Source: a virus
IMG/VR virus record: IMGVR_UViG_3300042691_008087
Location: 1-52,341 of that record
Length of the DNA stretch: 52,341 nt
Strand: one strand, 5' to 3'
Shown: in pieces, positions 6,658-14,828 of the stretch
Position numbering within the stretch: position 1 is the stretch's first letter
How the letters are laid out: the number at the start of each line of letters is the position of its first letter
Notes under the pieces: model-generated
The model's input: the letters and a program-made list of their open reading frames with translations, nothing else
The model's database searches: none
Told to the model about the DNA's origin: nothing
Made by a program: the position numbers and the translations under genes

Positions 6658-6776
6658 AAGAGATGGGAATGACTGTCGAGGAACTGGATCGATTCGATCA
6701 AGCATCCAACCACCCCTTCGATTGTCATTGTGATATGTGCAAAGAATGGTGGGATGCCGTTGGCCCCGAAGAATGA
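6633..6776 (+). CDS. Small Cys/His protein (47 aa), possible zinc site
   Basis: ATG 6633 lies inside the end of the previous gene, shortly after a weak GAAAGA. The product (MDALAEMLKEMGMTVEELDR onward) has an acidic helical N-terminus and then FDCHCDMCKEWW, a C-x-C-x-x-C cluster with His that could bind zinc. The stop overlaps other possible starts. It is short but has plausible composition. Confidence 0.5.
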   Translation: MDALAEMLKEMGMTVEELDRFDQASNHPFDCHCDMCKEWWDAVGPEE

Positions 6777-6951
6777 AGATCGATATCCCCGATTGGTTAT
6801 ATTCCTTGGTTACGATATTACCGCCCGACAGCGCATATATGCTCCTCTGTTTGGTGTATATACTGTGGACGATTTTCACAGGGTAAGGGAGCAATTCCCT
6901 GATGATTTCCCTGATGATTTTGGCGGCTATGCTGTGGTTACTTTACATTAG
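6754..6951 (+). CDS. Unknown 65-residue protein
   Basis: The frame ends six bases before the next gene, as expected in this tightly packed block. ATG 6754 is preferred over GTG 6730. The product begins MPLAPKNEDRYPRLVIFLGY and carries an exact repeat PDDFPDDF near its end. A rival in the +1 frame (ATG 6773, 37 residues, very hydrophobic) overlaps the preceding stop as ATGA and cannot be excluded. Confidence 0.45.
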   Translation: MPLAPKNEDRYPRLVIFLGYDITARQRIYAPLFGVYTVDDFHRVREQFPDDFPDDFGGYAVVTLH

Positions 6952-6957
6952 GATGCG

Positions 6958-7185
6958 ATGATGAAACGGTATTACTTTATCCCAAAGGGGTCCGGATTAA
7001 TAGACACTCTCGTTATTGACAATCCACCTGGACCTACTAAGGTGTGCAGGATTGACGAGTGTAGGACAAGACCTTATGCAAATGGCCCTTTCGCTTCCAA
7101 GGGAAGTTATACCGAGATTACTGAAGAGGAAGCAATCAAACTTATAATTTCCAAAAGCTTAAAGACAATACCTAAGTATGATTAA
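6958..7185 (+). CDS. Small C-terminal-motif family protein (75 aa)
   Basis: It starts MMKRYYFIPKG and ends in YTEITEEEAIKLIISKSLK, a clear instance of the shared C-terminal motif I-T-E-E-E-A-x-K. The aromatic N-terminus (KRYYF) parallels other members (KYYLW, EWYVW, KYWVR). The stop overlaps the deaminase start by 8 bases. Function is unknown. Confidence 0.7.
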   Translation: MMKRYYFIPKGSGLIDTLVIDNPPGPTKVCRIDECRTRPYANGPFASKGSYTEITEEEAIKLIISKSLKTIPKYD

Positions 7186-7531
7186 ACACGCAATCCGCCA
7201 AGCGGAAAGGAGTGTATTCTACCGTGCGAGGATCGGTGCTGTTGTTGTTCGTGGTGGCCGTATACTTGGGCGTGGTTACAACCGAATTAGGTACTATCAC
7301 GAATCGCGCCATATCATCCATAAACACAAGGAATCACTTCATGCAGAAGTAGACGCTATTATCAATAGCCCGTGTAATCTTAGGGGTGCCACTATGTATG
7401 TGGCTCGCCTACGCAAGGATGGGGGTTTGGCACTGGCAAAACCGTGTAAATACTGTGCTGAACTTATCAATAAATGTGGTATCAAACGTGTAATCTACAC
7501 AACCGACCAAGGAGTTATCAATAATGGATAA
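7178..7531 (+). CDS. Cytidine/deoxycytidylate deaminase-family protein
   Basis: This 117-residue protein has the deaminase zinc signature: HAE (residues 55-57), with glutamate as proton shuttle, and PCKYC (89-93), with the two cysteine ligands. The N-terminal strand (IGAVVVRGGRILGRGYN) is typical of the fold. In a phage with its own ribonucleotide reductase the likely role is deamination of dCMP to dUMP for dTTP supply, but the substrate is not certain. Its last codons and the next start share the dyad at 7514-7525. Confidence 0.85.
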   Translation: MIKHAIRQAERSVFYRARIGAVVVRGGRILGRGYNRIRYYHESRHIIHKHKESLHAEVDAIINSPCNLRGATMYVARLRKDGGLALAKPCKYCAELINKCGIKRVIYTTDQGVINNG

Positions 7532-8564
7532 AGTTTCTGTTACGCCTTCGCAAATCAAGGAAATCTGTCTGGAAGTAATGCCTCTCGGTATTGCCGTTGG
7601 GGTTGATGGTCCTCCCGGTGTGGCTAAGTCGGCTACGGGGGCAAGTCTCGCCGCCGAATTCGAGAAGCGCACGGGCGAGCCGTGGAAAACCATCATGTTC
7701 AACTGTGCATACCATGAACCGACTGATGTTGCAGGTATTCCGTTTGTTCGGGACGGTCATGCCAAGTTTGCTATTACTGATATCTGGCCCACCACTCCGA
7801 ATAACGTGATTATCATTGAAGAACCCACCAAGGGACCCAAGCTGATTCAGAATGCCCTTGGTGAACTGGTTCATGAGCGTGGTTTGCGTGGATACCGTCT
7901 CCCCGAGAATTCATACTTCTACTTTAGTTGGAACCGCCGGCAGGATGGTGCGGGTGATTCCGGGATTCTCTCTCACATTGCTAACAGGATGATGACTCTT
8001 CACATGAAGGTGGATCCTGATGGATTCTGTCAATACGCTATCGAGCAGCAGTGGAATCCTCTTATCATTGCGTACCTGAATCAGAACAAACACATGGTCT
8101 TTGATGAGAAGACTTTCAGCAGCAATGGCACCAAGTTTAATTCCGATCAACCCGCCTTTGCGTCTCCCCGTAGTTGGGAGAAAGCCCAGAGGATCGTCAG
8201 TGTGGGTATGCGTACCGAGCTTGAAATGGCGGCTCTCTCAGGTATCATTGGAGAAGGACCAACCCGAGAATTCATTGCATACAAAGAACTGTGCAAGGAA
8301 CTCCCGGATATTGACGTGTGCATTCGTTCCCCCAAGACCGCACCACTCCCGAAGGATATGTCGGTGATGTATGCACTGGTACTATCATTGTGCTATGCTA
8401 CCTCCGACAAGAATGCGGGCAACGTCGTGGAGTACATCAAGCGTATGCGTAAGGATTTCCAAGTCCTGTGGGTCAAGTCCCTCTCATCCGTTAATCCCAA
8501 GGTATTCGGGAATAACAAGGATGTGGGATCTCTTGTCAACCAAGTCGGCAAGCTGATTATCTAG
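7524..8564 (+). CDS. MoxR-type AAA+ ATPase
   Basis: This 346-residue AAA+ protein has a Walker A GPPGVAKS (29-36) and a Walker B-like strand NVIIIEEP (about 92-99, with EE in place of DE). YFYFSWNRRQDGAG follows in the place of sensor 1. MoxR ATPases act with VWA-domain partners as chaperones or metal-insertion machines, and such a partner is encoded at 10142-11284. The ATG overlaps the deaminase gene by 8 bases. The target in a phage context is unknown. Confidence 0.88.
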   Translation: MDKVSVTPSQIKEICLEVMPLGIAVGVDGPPGVAKSATGASLAAEFEKRTGEPWKTIMFNCAYHEPTDVAGIPFVRDGHAKFAITDIWPTTPNNVIIIEEPTKGPKLIQNALGELVHERGLRGYRLPENSYFYFSWNRRQDGAGDSGILSHIANRMMTLHMKVDPDGFCQYAIEQQWNPLIIAYLNQNKHMVFDEKTFSSNGTKFNSDQPAFASPRSWEKAQRIVSVGMRTELEMAALSGIIGEGPTREFIAYKELCKELPDIDVCIRSPKTAPLPKDMSVMYALVLSLCYATSDKNAGNVVEYIKRMRKDFQVLWVKSLSSVNPKVFGNNKDVGSLVNQVGKLII

Positions 8565-8565
8565 T

Positions 8566-9264
8566 ATGATTAAGGGCGTAAGGCCGGGACTGTGTTCCGG
8601 CCTAGCCCGCAAACTTTGCGCCGAGATAAGCAAGTTTGCGAGCAGTGATTTACGGAATATTGAAGCACAAGTTTTGGAAAAGATTACTGGGGAAATGAAT
8701 AAGAAATTTGACCGGGAATCCGAGAACTTAAAGGCCGTTATTAATAATTACATAGCATCTTCTGGAATTATAATTAAAAATAGCGAGCCCGTCAATTTCT
8801 TGAAAGATGTTGTGTTAAATGATGGGGGCAACACTAGCTATGACAATCCTGCGTATTTGAGACCATATAGAATAACTATAAATCCTAACGGCTTGTTTAC
8901 TGTTCCTGTAGATGTACACGAAATATTGCCCAAAGAAGATATTGAGAATTATACTCAGGCTTATCTACGCAAGCATCAATTCGGAGAGTGCTATACTTTC
9001 TTTGATCTCAACAGGGGATTTACATATACACAAATACTGTCGATGCTTCCCGTTATTGATAAGTTGTGGGTAGGAGAAAAGCCTCCCATCAAGCTCAACG
9101 AACTCAAGGGGTTTGGGTGGAAAGATAATAACAAGTATAATGAACTTTTGGAAAAGGAACTGGTCAAGTGTACAATCCTTGGGCTAACCCCCGGATTGCA
9201 GATTAACCACAGTCATAACCTTAATGGTTTTATTGTTAACTTCCATATTGGAGAGAAAAGCTAA
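8566..9264 (+). CDS. Unknown 232-residue protein of the MoxR-VWA module
   Basis: It lies one base after the MoxR gene and its stop overlaps the next start. Residues 15-75 look helical and charged (LCAEISKFASSDLRNIEAQV). The rest is mixed alpha/beta with no catalytic motif recognised. It is AT-richer than the ATPase gene. Position suggests an accessory subunit or substrate of the MoxR-VWA complex. The family is not recognised. Confidence 0.65.
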   Translation: MIKGVRPGLCSGLARKLCAEISKFASSDLRNIEAQVLEKITGEMNKKFDRESENLKAVINNYIASSGIIIKNSEPVNFLKDVVLNDGGNTSYDNPAYLRPYRITINPNGLFTVPVDVHEILPKEDIENYTQAYLRKHQFGECYTFFDLNRGFTYTQILSMLPVIDKLWVGEKPPIKLNELKGFGWKDNNKYNELLEKELVKCTILGLTPGLQINHSHNLNGFIVNFHIGEKS

Positions 9265-10142
9265 TGTCTACTTCGATCAAGAACAAGGCAGTGCGAGTTC
9301 GTGTTACTGTTGGCAAGCAATCCGGCTATGTCCGGGATGATCTCATGAATCGGGATCTTGAAGGATCTTATGGTGCCCACGGGCGCAGTGTTGTCCACAA
9401 GAAACTCTTCAAGACTTCCAAGCTATTCAAGGAGGTACAATCCTCCTATACTTCCCTGTATAATCATTACAAGGAGAACTCTCTTCCTTGGGAAGCTGGT
9501 GCCCGTGTAATCCCCAGTGCCAGAGTGCTTGATTTTGCCAATGAGATCGGGCAACTCAAGTCCAAGGCAGAAGAGAAACTGGAGCAATTCATCACCAATT
9601 ATGCCAATGAGGTGCAACACGATCTCAGCGAATCCAACGGCATGATGAAGCAGGAGGATTATCCATCCCCTGATGAACTGCGTAACAAATTCCACGTCAC
9701 AGCAAGATTCATGCCAATCTCTGATGCTGATGATTTCCGGGTAGTCGAGGGATTGGATGACTCGGACGTAGAGAATCTGGTGGAACAAGCCAAGCAGGAG
9801 ATTGCCTCACAACAGGTAGAAGCGGCCAAAGAAGCGTGGGGTAAGCTGTACAAGGTTGTGGCCCACATGAAGGATCGTGTGAGTGAGTATGGTAATCAAG
9901 AGAAGGATCGTCTGCACAAGTCTCTTCTTACCAACATCAACGATACTATCACGGTGCTGCGTAAACTCAATGATGTTATTGGGGATGATGCTCTCACCAA
10001 CGTAATGGATGAACTGGAGCGGGACGTTACTGGTAACGCCGATATTGAGAAACTCAAGGCTTTCAAGGCGACCCGGACCGAGACGGTCAACAAAGTGGAC
10101 GAGATCATGTCCAAGATGAAATTCTTTGGAGGTAATCAGTAA
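9264..10142 (+). CDS. Coiled-coil protein of the MoxR-VWA module (292 aa)
   Basis: Sandwiched between the ATPase side and the VWA gene with overlapping stops and starts, this protein is almost wholly helical and charged from residue 85 on, with heptad-like stretches (VEQAKQEIASQQVEAAKEAW). MoxR-VWA pairs often flank a helical third gene, so a scaffold or adaptor role is likely. No enzymatic motif is seen. An exact dyad repeat (10026-10037) lies near its end. Confidence 0.7.
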   Translation: MSTSIKNKAVRVRVTVGKQSGYVRDDLMNRDLEGSYGAHGRSVVHKKLFKTSKLFKEVQSSYTSLYNHYKENSLPWEAGARVIPSARVLDFANEIGQLKSKAEEKLEQFITNYANEVQHDLSESNGMMKQEDYPSPDELRNKFHVTARFMPISDADDFRVVEGLDDSDVENLVEQAKQEIASQQVEAAKEAWGKLYKVVAHMKDRVSEYGNQEKDRLHKSLLTNINDTITVLRKLNDVIGDDALTNVMDELERDVTGNADIEKLKAFKATRTETVNKVDEIMSKMKFFGGNQ

Positions 10143-11284
10143 TGCACCCTGTACTCGAAAAAGCAACTGTACAACTGATCCTTTCGCAACCATTCATTGC
10201 CAACATCATCTTATCTTGTGATGTTCATGAGGATAAGACGATTCCTACTGCCTGTACGGATGGGAGTTTCATCAAGTTTAATCCTGATTGGCTGGAGTCT
10301 CTGGCTCCGGGTGAATTCTCTACGCAATTGGGTTATGCTCAAGCAATCATGGCCCATGAGGCGTATCACGTTGCCCTGCTGCACATGTTCCGTAGGCAGG
10401 GCCGCATCCCTGAAGTGTGGAACCTTGCGTGTGATGCAGTAATCAACGATATGATTACTACGGATGGTTTCAAGCTCCCTCCGGGATGTTTCATGATTCC
10501 CGGTAGCAAGGATAAGACGGCAGAGGAAGTCTATGCCGAACTGATGAAGGATGCCAAGATCGTCAAGATGAAGCTGCCTTCAAACGCCCTAAGAGACGAT
10601 CTGCAAGACCCCAAGGATGATGAGGGGGGATCGGCAGCAGAGAAGGAGATCAAAGCCTCTATCAAGGTCCAGAAGGCTGCTGATATCGCTAGGGCACAGG
10701 GACAACTCCCCGGATCTCTCCAACGGATGCTTGGGGAAGCCCTAGACGGCAAGATTCCGTGGAAACAACTGCTACGGGAAGCGGTTACTACTATCATGCG
10801 TAAAGACGATTACACTTGGGCACGCATGAACCGTCGTCATATCTACAATGATGTTTATCTCCCTAGCATGGAAGGGACCCAGTGTGGCCCTCTCGCCATT
10901 GCCTTTGATACTTCAGGAAGTATCGGAGATGCTGAACTGGGAGCATTTCTGGCAGAACTTAATGCTATCTTTGAGGATGTGTGTCCTGAAGCGGTGCATG
11001 TGCTGGCTTGTGATGCTGATGTAGCACACTTTGAGACCATTACCCCGGATGATCTGCCTCTTACTCCTGATACTTTCTCAAAGATGATGAAGGGTGGTGG
11101 TGGTACGGCATTCAGGCCAGTGTTTGAGTATCTCCAGAATCACAATATTCCATCGGATATGATTATCTACTTCACGGATCTGTGTGGCAGTGATTTTGGT
11201 AACGAGCCACAACAGCCTGTTATCTGGATCACTACTGCAAGTGAGAATGCCCCGTGGGGCAAGGTCATCAAGCTGGATCTATGA
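10142..11284 (+). CDS. VWA-domain protein with N-terminal putative metallopeptidase domain
   Basis: This 380-residue protein matches the two-domain layout of the DUF2201-type family. The N-terminal region has HEAYH (72-76, HExxH). The C-terminal VWA-like domain has the metal-ion-dependent adhesion site DTSGS (256-260), a TAF-like threonine (GGGGTAF) and a late aspartate (YFTDLCGSD). It is the expected partner of the MoxR ATPase. The pair could remodel or cleave a host or phage protein, but the target is unknown. The stop overlaps the next ATG. Confidence 0.85.
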   Translation: MHPVLEKATVQLILSQPFIANIILSCDVHEDKTIPTACTDGSFIKFNPDWLESLAPGEFSTQLGYAQAIMAHEAYHVALLHMFRRQGRIPEVWNLACDAVINDMITTDGFKLPPGCFMIPGSKDKTAEEVYAELMKDAKIVKMKLPSNALRDDLQDPKDDEGGSAAEKEIKASIKVQKAADIARAQGQLPGSLQRMLGEALDGKIPWKQLLREAVTTIMRKDDYTWARMNRRHIYNDVYLPSMEGTQCGPLAIAFDTSGSIGDAELGAFLAELNAIFEDVCPEAVHVLACDADVAHFETITPDDLPLTPDTFSKMMKGGGGTAFRPVFEYLQNHNIPSDMIIYFTDLCGSDFGNEPQQPVIWITTASENAPWGKVIKLDL

Positions 11285-11541
11285 AATATTATCTGTGGGT
11301 AAACGGTGTTGCTAACCTCTGGTATGTTTGTAGAGTGAATCCCGAAGTTTCTCCAGAGAAAGGGTTTGAAGCATACTTCTATAAACTCGGTGCTTGGCAT
11401 CCGAGGGATGATTATCGCGCACAAAAGAATAAGGAAGGTGCTTTTTACGAAAATCACATGGAGATTGACGAAGAGACAGCCGCCAAGTGCATCCTTGCCG
11501 GTCCAGACTACTGCCTAGCCCTGCAAAAGGAAATCTCATGA
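11281..11541 (+). CDS. Small C-terminal-motif family protein (86 aa)
   Basis: ATG 11281 overlaps the VWA stop (ATGA). The protein starts MKYYLWVNG, close to the EWYVW and KWFVW starts of its neighbours, and ends with MEIDEETAAKCILAG, a variant of the family C-terminal motif. It is the first of four members within 1.3 kb. Function is unknown. Confidence 0.7.
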   Translation: MKYYLWVNGVANLWYVCRVNPEVSPEKGFEAYFYKLGAWHPRDDYRAQKNKEGAFYENHMEIDEETAAKCILAGPDYCLALQKEIS

Positions 11542-11735
11542 GGTGTAAAGCGTGTGATGTTTTATTAAGTAACTTTGAAGCTACACGCAAGATTCGCAAT
11601 ACCCACGAGTATCTGGACCTGTGCAATGCCTGTTTCAAGCCCATATCTTCCTCTCTTAATGTAGAAGAAAGGGTAGACTTGGCAACTCACAAGGAACTCT
11701 TTGATGACCCGGAAGACGAAAAAGAAGACTACTAA
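11538..11735 (+). CDS. Zinc-ribbon-like small protein (65 aa)
   Basis: It starts MRCKACDVLLSN with AAAAGGA before the ATG, which overlaps the preceding stop. CKAC (3-6) and a second CNAC about 28 residues later form a four-cysteine zinc ribbon. The C-terminus is acidic (FDDPEDEKEDY). Such small ribbons are common in phage early regions and may bind host polymerase or nucleic acid. The role is not known. Confidence 0.7.
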   Translation: MRCKACDVLLSNFEATRKIRNTHEYLDLCNACFKPISSSLNVEERVDLATHKELFDDPEDEKEDY

Positions 11736-11994
11736 GCCAAGAGTTAATAACTATTATGTAAGAACTGGAGGCTACAATCCACGGTATTACCAAGCATATT
11801 TCTTTATGGATTTCAAGAATAAATATGCCCTCAACTTTGGAGGCAATAAAGTAGACCTAAGTTTTTGGCAAGAAAAACGGCACGAAGAACTAATTAAGAA
11901 TCTAGGTTGGATACCTGTGTCGGAAGAGGAAGCCCTCAAAATAGTTATTGGGGGTTTCCAGTACGCAAAGGAACGATATGAAAACGCCCCCTGA
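11704..11994 (+). CDS. Small C-terminal-motif family protein (96 aa)
   Basis: The start (MTRKTKKKTTKPR) lies inside the 3' end of the zinc-ribbon gene. A lysine-rich leader is followed by YYVRTGG and ends in WIPVSEEEALKIVIGGFQYAKERYE, the fullest form of the family motif. Two closely similar genes follow directly. The gene is AT-rich compared with the VWA gene upstream. Confidence 0.75.
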   Translation: MTRKTKKKTTKPRVNNYYVRTGGYNPRYYQAYFFMDFKNKYALNFGGNKVDLSFWQEKRHEELIKNLGWIPVSEEEALKIVIGGFQYAKERYENAP

Positions 11995-12283
11995 GTGGTA
12001 TGTATGGATCAAGGGGTGGTATACTAAATACACCATCTTGATTAAAGTATCTGATGACACTTGCACTACTTGGGCACTTGATGGAAACAGCGGATTCTAC
12101 ATAGAAGATACAAAAAGAATGGGTCTGTGGAAAGATGCTTGGCGAAATTCCAAATTACCGAGAACTTCCTTCACAAAGATATCAGAGAATGAAGCATTAA
12201 AAATTCTTATCGGTGGATCTTCTTATGGAAAGTCAAAATATGAGTACGTTGATCCTGTAGGTAGTGACCCTGAAGAGGATTAA
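11978..12283 (+). CDS. Small C-terminal-motif family protein (101 aa)
   Basis: ATG 11978 (MKTPPEWYVWIKG) overlaps the previous gene by 17 bases. The protein aligns over most of its length with the next gene: EWYVW/KWFVW, then YTILIKVSDDTC/YSILIKVSESQC, then ISENEALKILIGG/ITEEDATRILIGG. This is a recent tandem duplication compared with other members. Function is unknown. Confidence 0.75.
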   Translation: MKTPPEWYVWIKGWYTKYTILIKVSDDTCTTWALDGNSGFYIEDTKRMGLWKDAWRNSKLPRTSFTKISENEALKILIGGSSYGKSKYEYVDPVGSDPEED

Positions 12284-12285
12284 AT

Positions 12286-12582
12286 ATGAAACCCACATTT
12301 AAATGGTTTGTGTGGAATGGTCGTTGGGGGCAATACTATTCGATTTTAATCAAGGTTTCTGAAAGTCAGTGTGAAACTTGGTATCTCAATGAGGAAAATC
12401 AATTAGTACCGTATAACCGTGATTCCTCTGCTTGGCAAAATTTGTGGGATACATCTGCTGGAGAGGATGTAACTCAAATTACTGAAGAAGATGCAACTAG
12501 AATTCTTATAGGCGGTGTTAATTATGCACAACCAATCTACGAGCGTGATTTTAAGGCACGCTCCATGCCCAGAGTGCCGTAA
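12286..12582 (+). CDS. Small C-terminal-motif family protein (98 aa)
   Basis: It starts MKPTFKWFVWNGRW two bases after the preceding stop and is a paralogue of the preceding gene. The C-terminal motif is QITEEDATRILIGGVNYAQ. Its last 59 bases overlap the primase start in another frame. Confidence 0.75.
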   Translation: MKPTFKWFVWNGRWGQYYSILIKVSESQCETWYLNEENQLVPYNRDSSAWQNLWDTSAGEDVTQITEEDATRILIGGVNYAQPIYERDFKARSMPRVP

Positions 12583-13378
12583 AAATGGCAAAGATCGTAG
12601 CGGTAATAATCTTGGCGTGTATTCCGATCATGTCTACTGTTTTAGCTGCGGATTTTGGAAGGGCAAGTCAAGTTTTACGAGGAAGAAACCTGTTGCTGGC
12701 ACAGTACTTGCTCAACAGTCAAAAGGCTTATCGCTTCCTGATGATTCTACATTATCTCTGCCTCCTTGTGCTTATAATTGGTTAACCAAGTACATTACAG
12801 GTAAGGAGATCCGGGATAATAGATTTGTGTGGTCTGATAAGGGAATCCCATTCGGAACCAATATGTATTCCGAGTGTCTTATCATGCCTGTGTATGACCC
12901 CTACGGGAATCTCTTGCTGTATCAGGCAAGGCACTTCGGTGGTGATGATTCCCTTCCCAAGTACTTTACAAAAGGACGCCCCGATGAAGTATTACATATC
13001 CTTGGTAAGAATGAAGGCCCTGTCGTTCTGGTCGAAGACCTTATCTCCGCGATTAAAGTCTCGCGAGTTCAAAGATCTATGCCATTATTCGGCAGCAATC
13101 TTTCTCTATCTACTTGCGGTAGGTTGGCTACTATCACTGATTCACTCATTATATGGCTAGATAATGACAAACTACGAGAAGCCCATCGACTGGCTAGACG
13201 CTATTCCACCTTCTTCACTTCAATCGAAGTTATCTCCACTACCTCGGACCCTAAAGAAACGGAACCCGACGTTGTTCTTTCTTCAAGAGAAGTCTTCCCT
13301 TCCCGTAGTCAAAGCCAGAACTCCTTGGAATATGGTATTCAAACGTGTAGGGAAAAGGATTCATCTTATCTACGATAA
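12524..13378 (+). CDS. T7-type DNA primase (zinc finger and TOPRIM)
   Basis: From ATG 12524 the protein has 284 residues. Four cysteines (C15, C18, C39, C42; HAPCPEC and CFSCGF) form the template-reading zinc finger. The TOPRIM domain has the glutamate in VVLVEDL (171) and WLDND (211-215). It is a stand-alone primase; the helicase is a separate gene downstream, unlike the fused T7 gp4. A GTG at 12515 is an alternative start. The final 40 or so residues after DPKETEPDVVL are low-complexity and overlap another frame. Confidence 0.88.
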   Translation: MHNQSTSVILRHAPCPECRKNGKDRSGNNLGVYSDHVYCFSCGFWKGKSSFTRKKPVAGTVLAQQSKGLSLPDDSTLSLPPCAYNWLTKYITGKEIRDNRFVWSDKGIPFGTNMYSECLIMPVYDPYGNLLLYQARHFGGDDSLPKYFTKGRPDEVLHILGKNEGPVVLVEDLISAIKVSRVQRSMPLFGSNLSLSTCGRLATITDSLIIWLDNDKLREAHRLARRYSTFFTSIEVISTTSDPKETEPDVVLSSREVFPSRSQSQNSLEYGIQTCREKDSSYLR

Positions 13379-13541
13379 CGATACTCCAATACTGTCTAGA
13401 AAACCTTCAGGAGTAAAATACAACTATGCTAAGGATTTTAGCAATATTAATATATATAAGACATATCATGTCTATGAGATCAAGAATAGATCTCAACTAG
13501 CTAAATTAATTATATATTATAATCTGAAAAAAGCAGATTAA
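13164..13541 (+). CDS. Overlapping small protein, probable C-terminal-motif family member
   Basis: The longest frame (125 residues, MTNYEKPIDWLDAIPP onward) overlaps the primase by 215 bases. A shorter start at ATG 13332 (MVFKRVGKRIHLIYD) would reduce this to 47. The C-terminus VYEIKNRSQLAKLIIYYNLK resembles EITEEEAIKLIISKSLK of the 6958 gene. The 3' half is very AT-rich. Which start is used cannot be told. Confidence 0.5.
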   Translation: MTNYEKPIDWLDAIPPSSLQSKLSPLPRTLKKRNPTLFFLQEKSSLPVVKARTPWNMVFKRVGKRIHLIYDNDTPILSRKPSGVKYNYAKDFSNINIYKTYHVYEIKNRSQLAKLIIYYNLKKAD

Positions 13542-13551
13542 AGGACATACA

Positions 13552-14817
13552 TTGAATAATGAATTAATCATCCTCAAGTCTTTTATCTTATCTAAAGATA
13601 AATACAATACATATAATACATATATTAATAGAGATTACTTCTTATCAGCTCTTCCAGAGCTGTTTAAGATACTAAGTATCATTGATCTAGTATATAAAGA
13701 TAATATTCCTGTTTCTTCTGTAGAGGATTTCATCGCCATCTTCTACAGCAAGTATCCCGGTCTCAAGAAAGGGGAGATGGCGGCTCTCGACACCGTATTT
13801 ACCCGCCTTAAGGCAGTAGACCTCTCAACCCCTGTGCTGGATATGGTTCTAGAAGACCATAGGAAGCGCGTAGAGGCTTCCAAACTGGCTGAGATAGCTT
13901 GGGATACCTCCGAAGGAAAGAAATCGGTTGTAGAGCTTCTGAACGCTTCGGAGAGATTCAAGGAAAGTATCGGGAATACTATCATCCAGCCAGAGACCGA
14001 TCTGTTTGTATCGGATGATCTGGAATCCCTGTTGGGGAATACGTATGGTCAACCGGGTATCAAATGGCGTCTCAAGACTCTCCGGGTAATGATGGGCAGT
14101 CTACGCAAGGGAGACTTCGGGTTTCTGTTTGCTCGCCCTGAAGTAGGGAAATCAACCTTCCTAGCGGATATGGGGTGTCATTTCGCTTCTCAACTGGATA
14201 GACCTTATCTACACCTTAACAATGAGGAATCCGGTGCCAAGATCAAGCTGCGGTACATTCAAGCGGCTCTAGGCAAGACTACTCGGGAGATATCCACGGA
14301 TGTAGCCGAGTCACAACGCAAGTATCTGGAAATTACCAAGAATAACGTAAAGATATACGACAGTGCATCCCTCTCCAAGCAGATGGTTGAGGATCTGTGT
14401 ATTAAACTTAATCCCGGAATGATTGTCATAGACTCCATCGACAAGATCAAGGGCTTCGAGGATGACCGGGATGATCTGGTGTACAAGCAGATTTACTCTT
14501 GGGCACGGGAGTTGGCAAAGCAGTATGGTCCGGTAATAGGAGTGTGCCACGCCAGTGCCAGTGGGGATGGCAAGAGATATCTGGAGATGGATGATGTAGC
14601 TTATGCCAAGACGGCTAAACAGGGGGAAGCTGATTGGATCCTCGGCATTGGTAGATCCTACGATACCAGTGATGAACCTTACCGATTCTTTCACCTTCCG
14701 AAGAATAAACTTATGGGAGATGAGGAGATGCAGGAGGAATTCAGGCATGGTAAAGTCAAGGTTCGTATTCTCCCCGATGTTGCCCAGTATGATGACGTGA
14801 TGTTCAGTGATGACTGA
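13552..14817 (+). CDS. DnaB/gp4-type replicative DNA helicase
   Basis: This 421-residue RecA-fold helicase drives fork unwinding. It has Walker A ARPEVGKST (194-202), Walker B MIVIDSID (290-297), and a downstream Q/H loop region (PVIGVCHASASGDG). The first 150 residues are a helical N-terminal domain. TTG at 13552 is the only suitable start, seven bases after AAAGGA; the first 150 bases are AT-rich. It follows the primase gene, as expected for a two-protein primosome. Confidence 0.9.
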   Translation: MNNELIILKSFILSKDKYNTYNTYINRDYFLSALPELFKILSIIDLVYKDNIPVSSVEDFIAIFYSKYPGLKKGEMAALDTVFTRLKAVDLSTPVLDMVLEDHRKRVEASKLAEIAWDTSEGKKSVVELLNASERFKESIGNTIIQPETDLFVSDDLESLLGNTYGQPGIKWRLKTLRVMMGSLRKGDFGFLFARPEVGKSTFLADMGCHFASQLDRPYLHLNNEESGAKIKLRYIQAALGKTTREISTDVAESQRKYLEITKNNVKIYDSASLSKQMVEDLCIKLNPGMIVIDSIDKIKGFEDDRDDLVYKQIYSWARELAKQYGPVIGVCHASASGDGKRYLEMDDVAYAKTAKQGEADWILGIGRSYDTSDEPYRFFHLPKNKLMGDEEMQEEFRHGKVKVRILPDVAQYDDVMFSDD

Positions 14818-14828
14818 TTGGGACTTCG

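Larger units (their letters stand above)
3958..10037. repeat. Dispersed 12-bp dyad GTTAYYRRTAAC (operator-like repeat family)
   Basis: Exact matches start at 4162, 4236, 4396, 5548, 6171 and 10026. Copies with one mismatch start at 3958, 5211, 5329, 5788, 6475, 7514, 8737 and 9052. Each is a near-perfect inverted repeat of the half site GTTAYY. Several lie 11-16 bases upstream of a start codon, on the far side of the ribosome-binding site; others lie in non-coding DNA or inside genes. The clustering in 6 kb of early region, and rarity elsewhere by eye, suggest binding sites for a dimeric regulator. The binder is unknown. Confidence 0.65.

Noticed and set aside
12585-12785. 66-codon ORF with a signal-peptide-like start
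   Set aside because: It lies wholly inside the primase zinc-finger region in another frame; the primase frame has conserved motifs.
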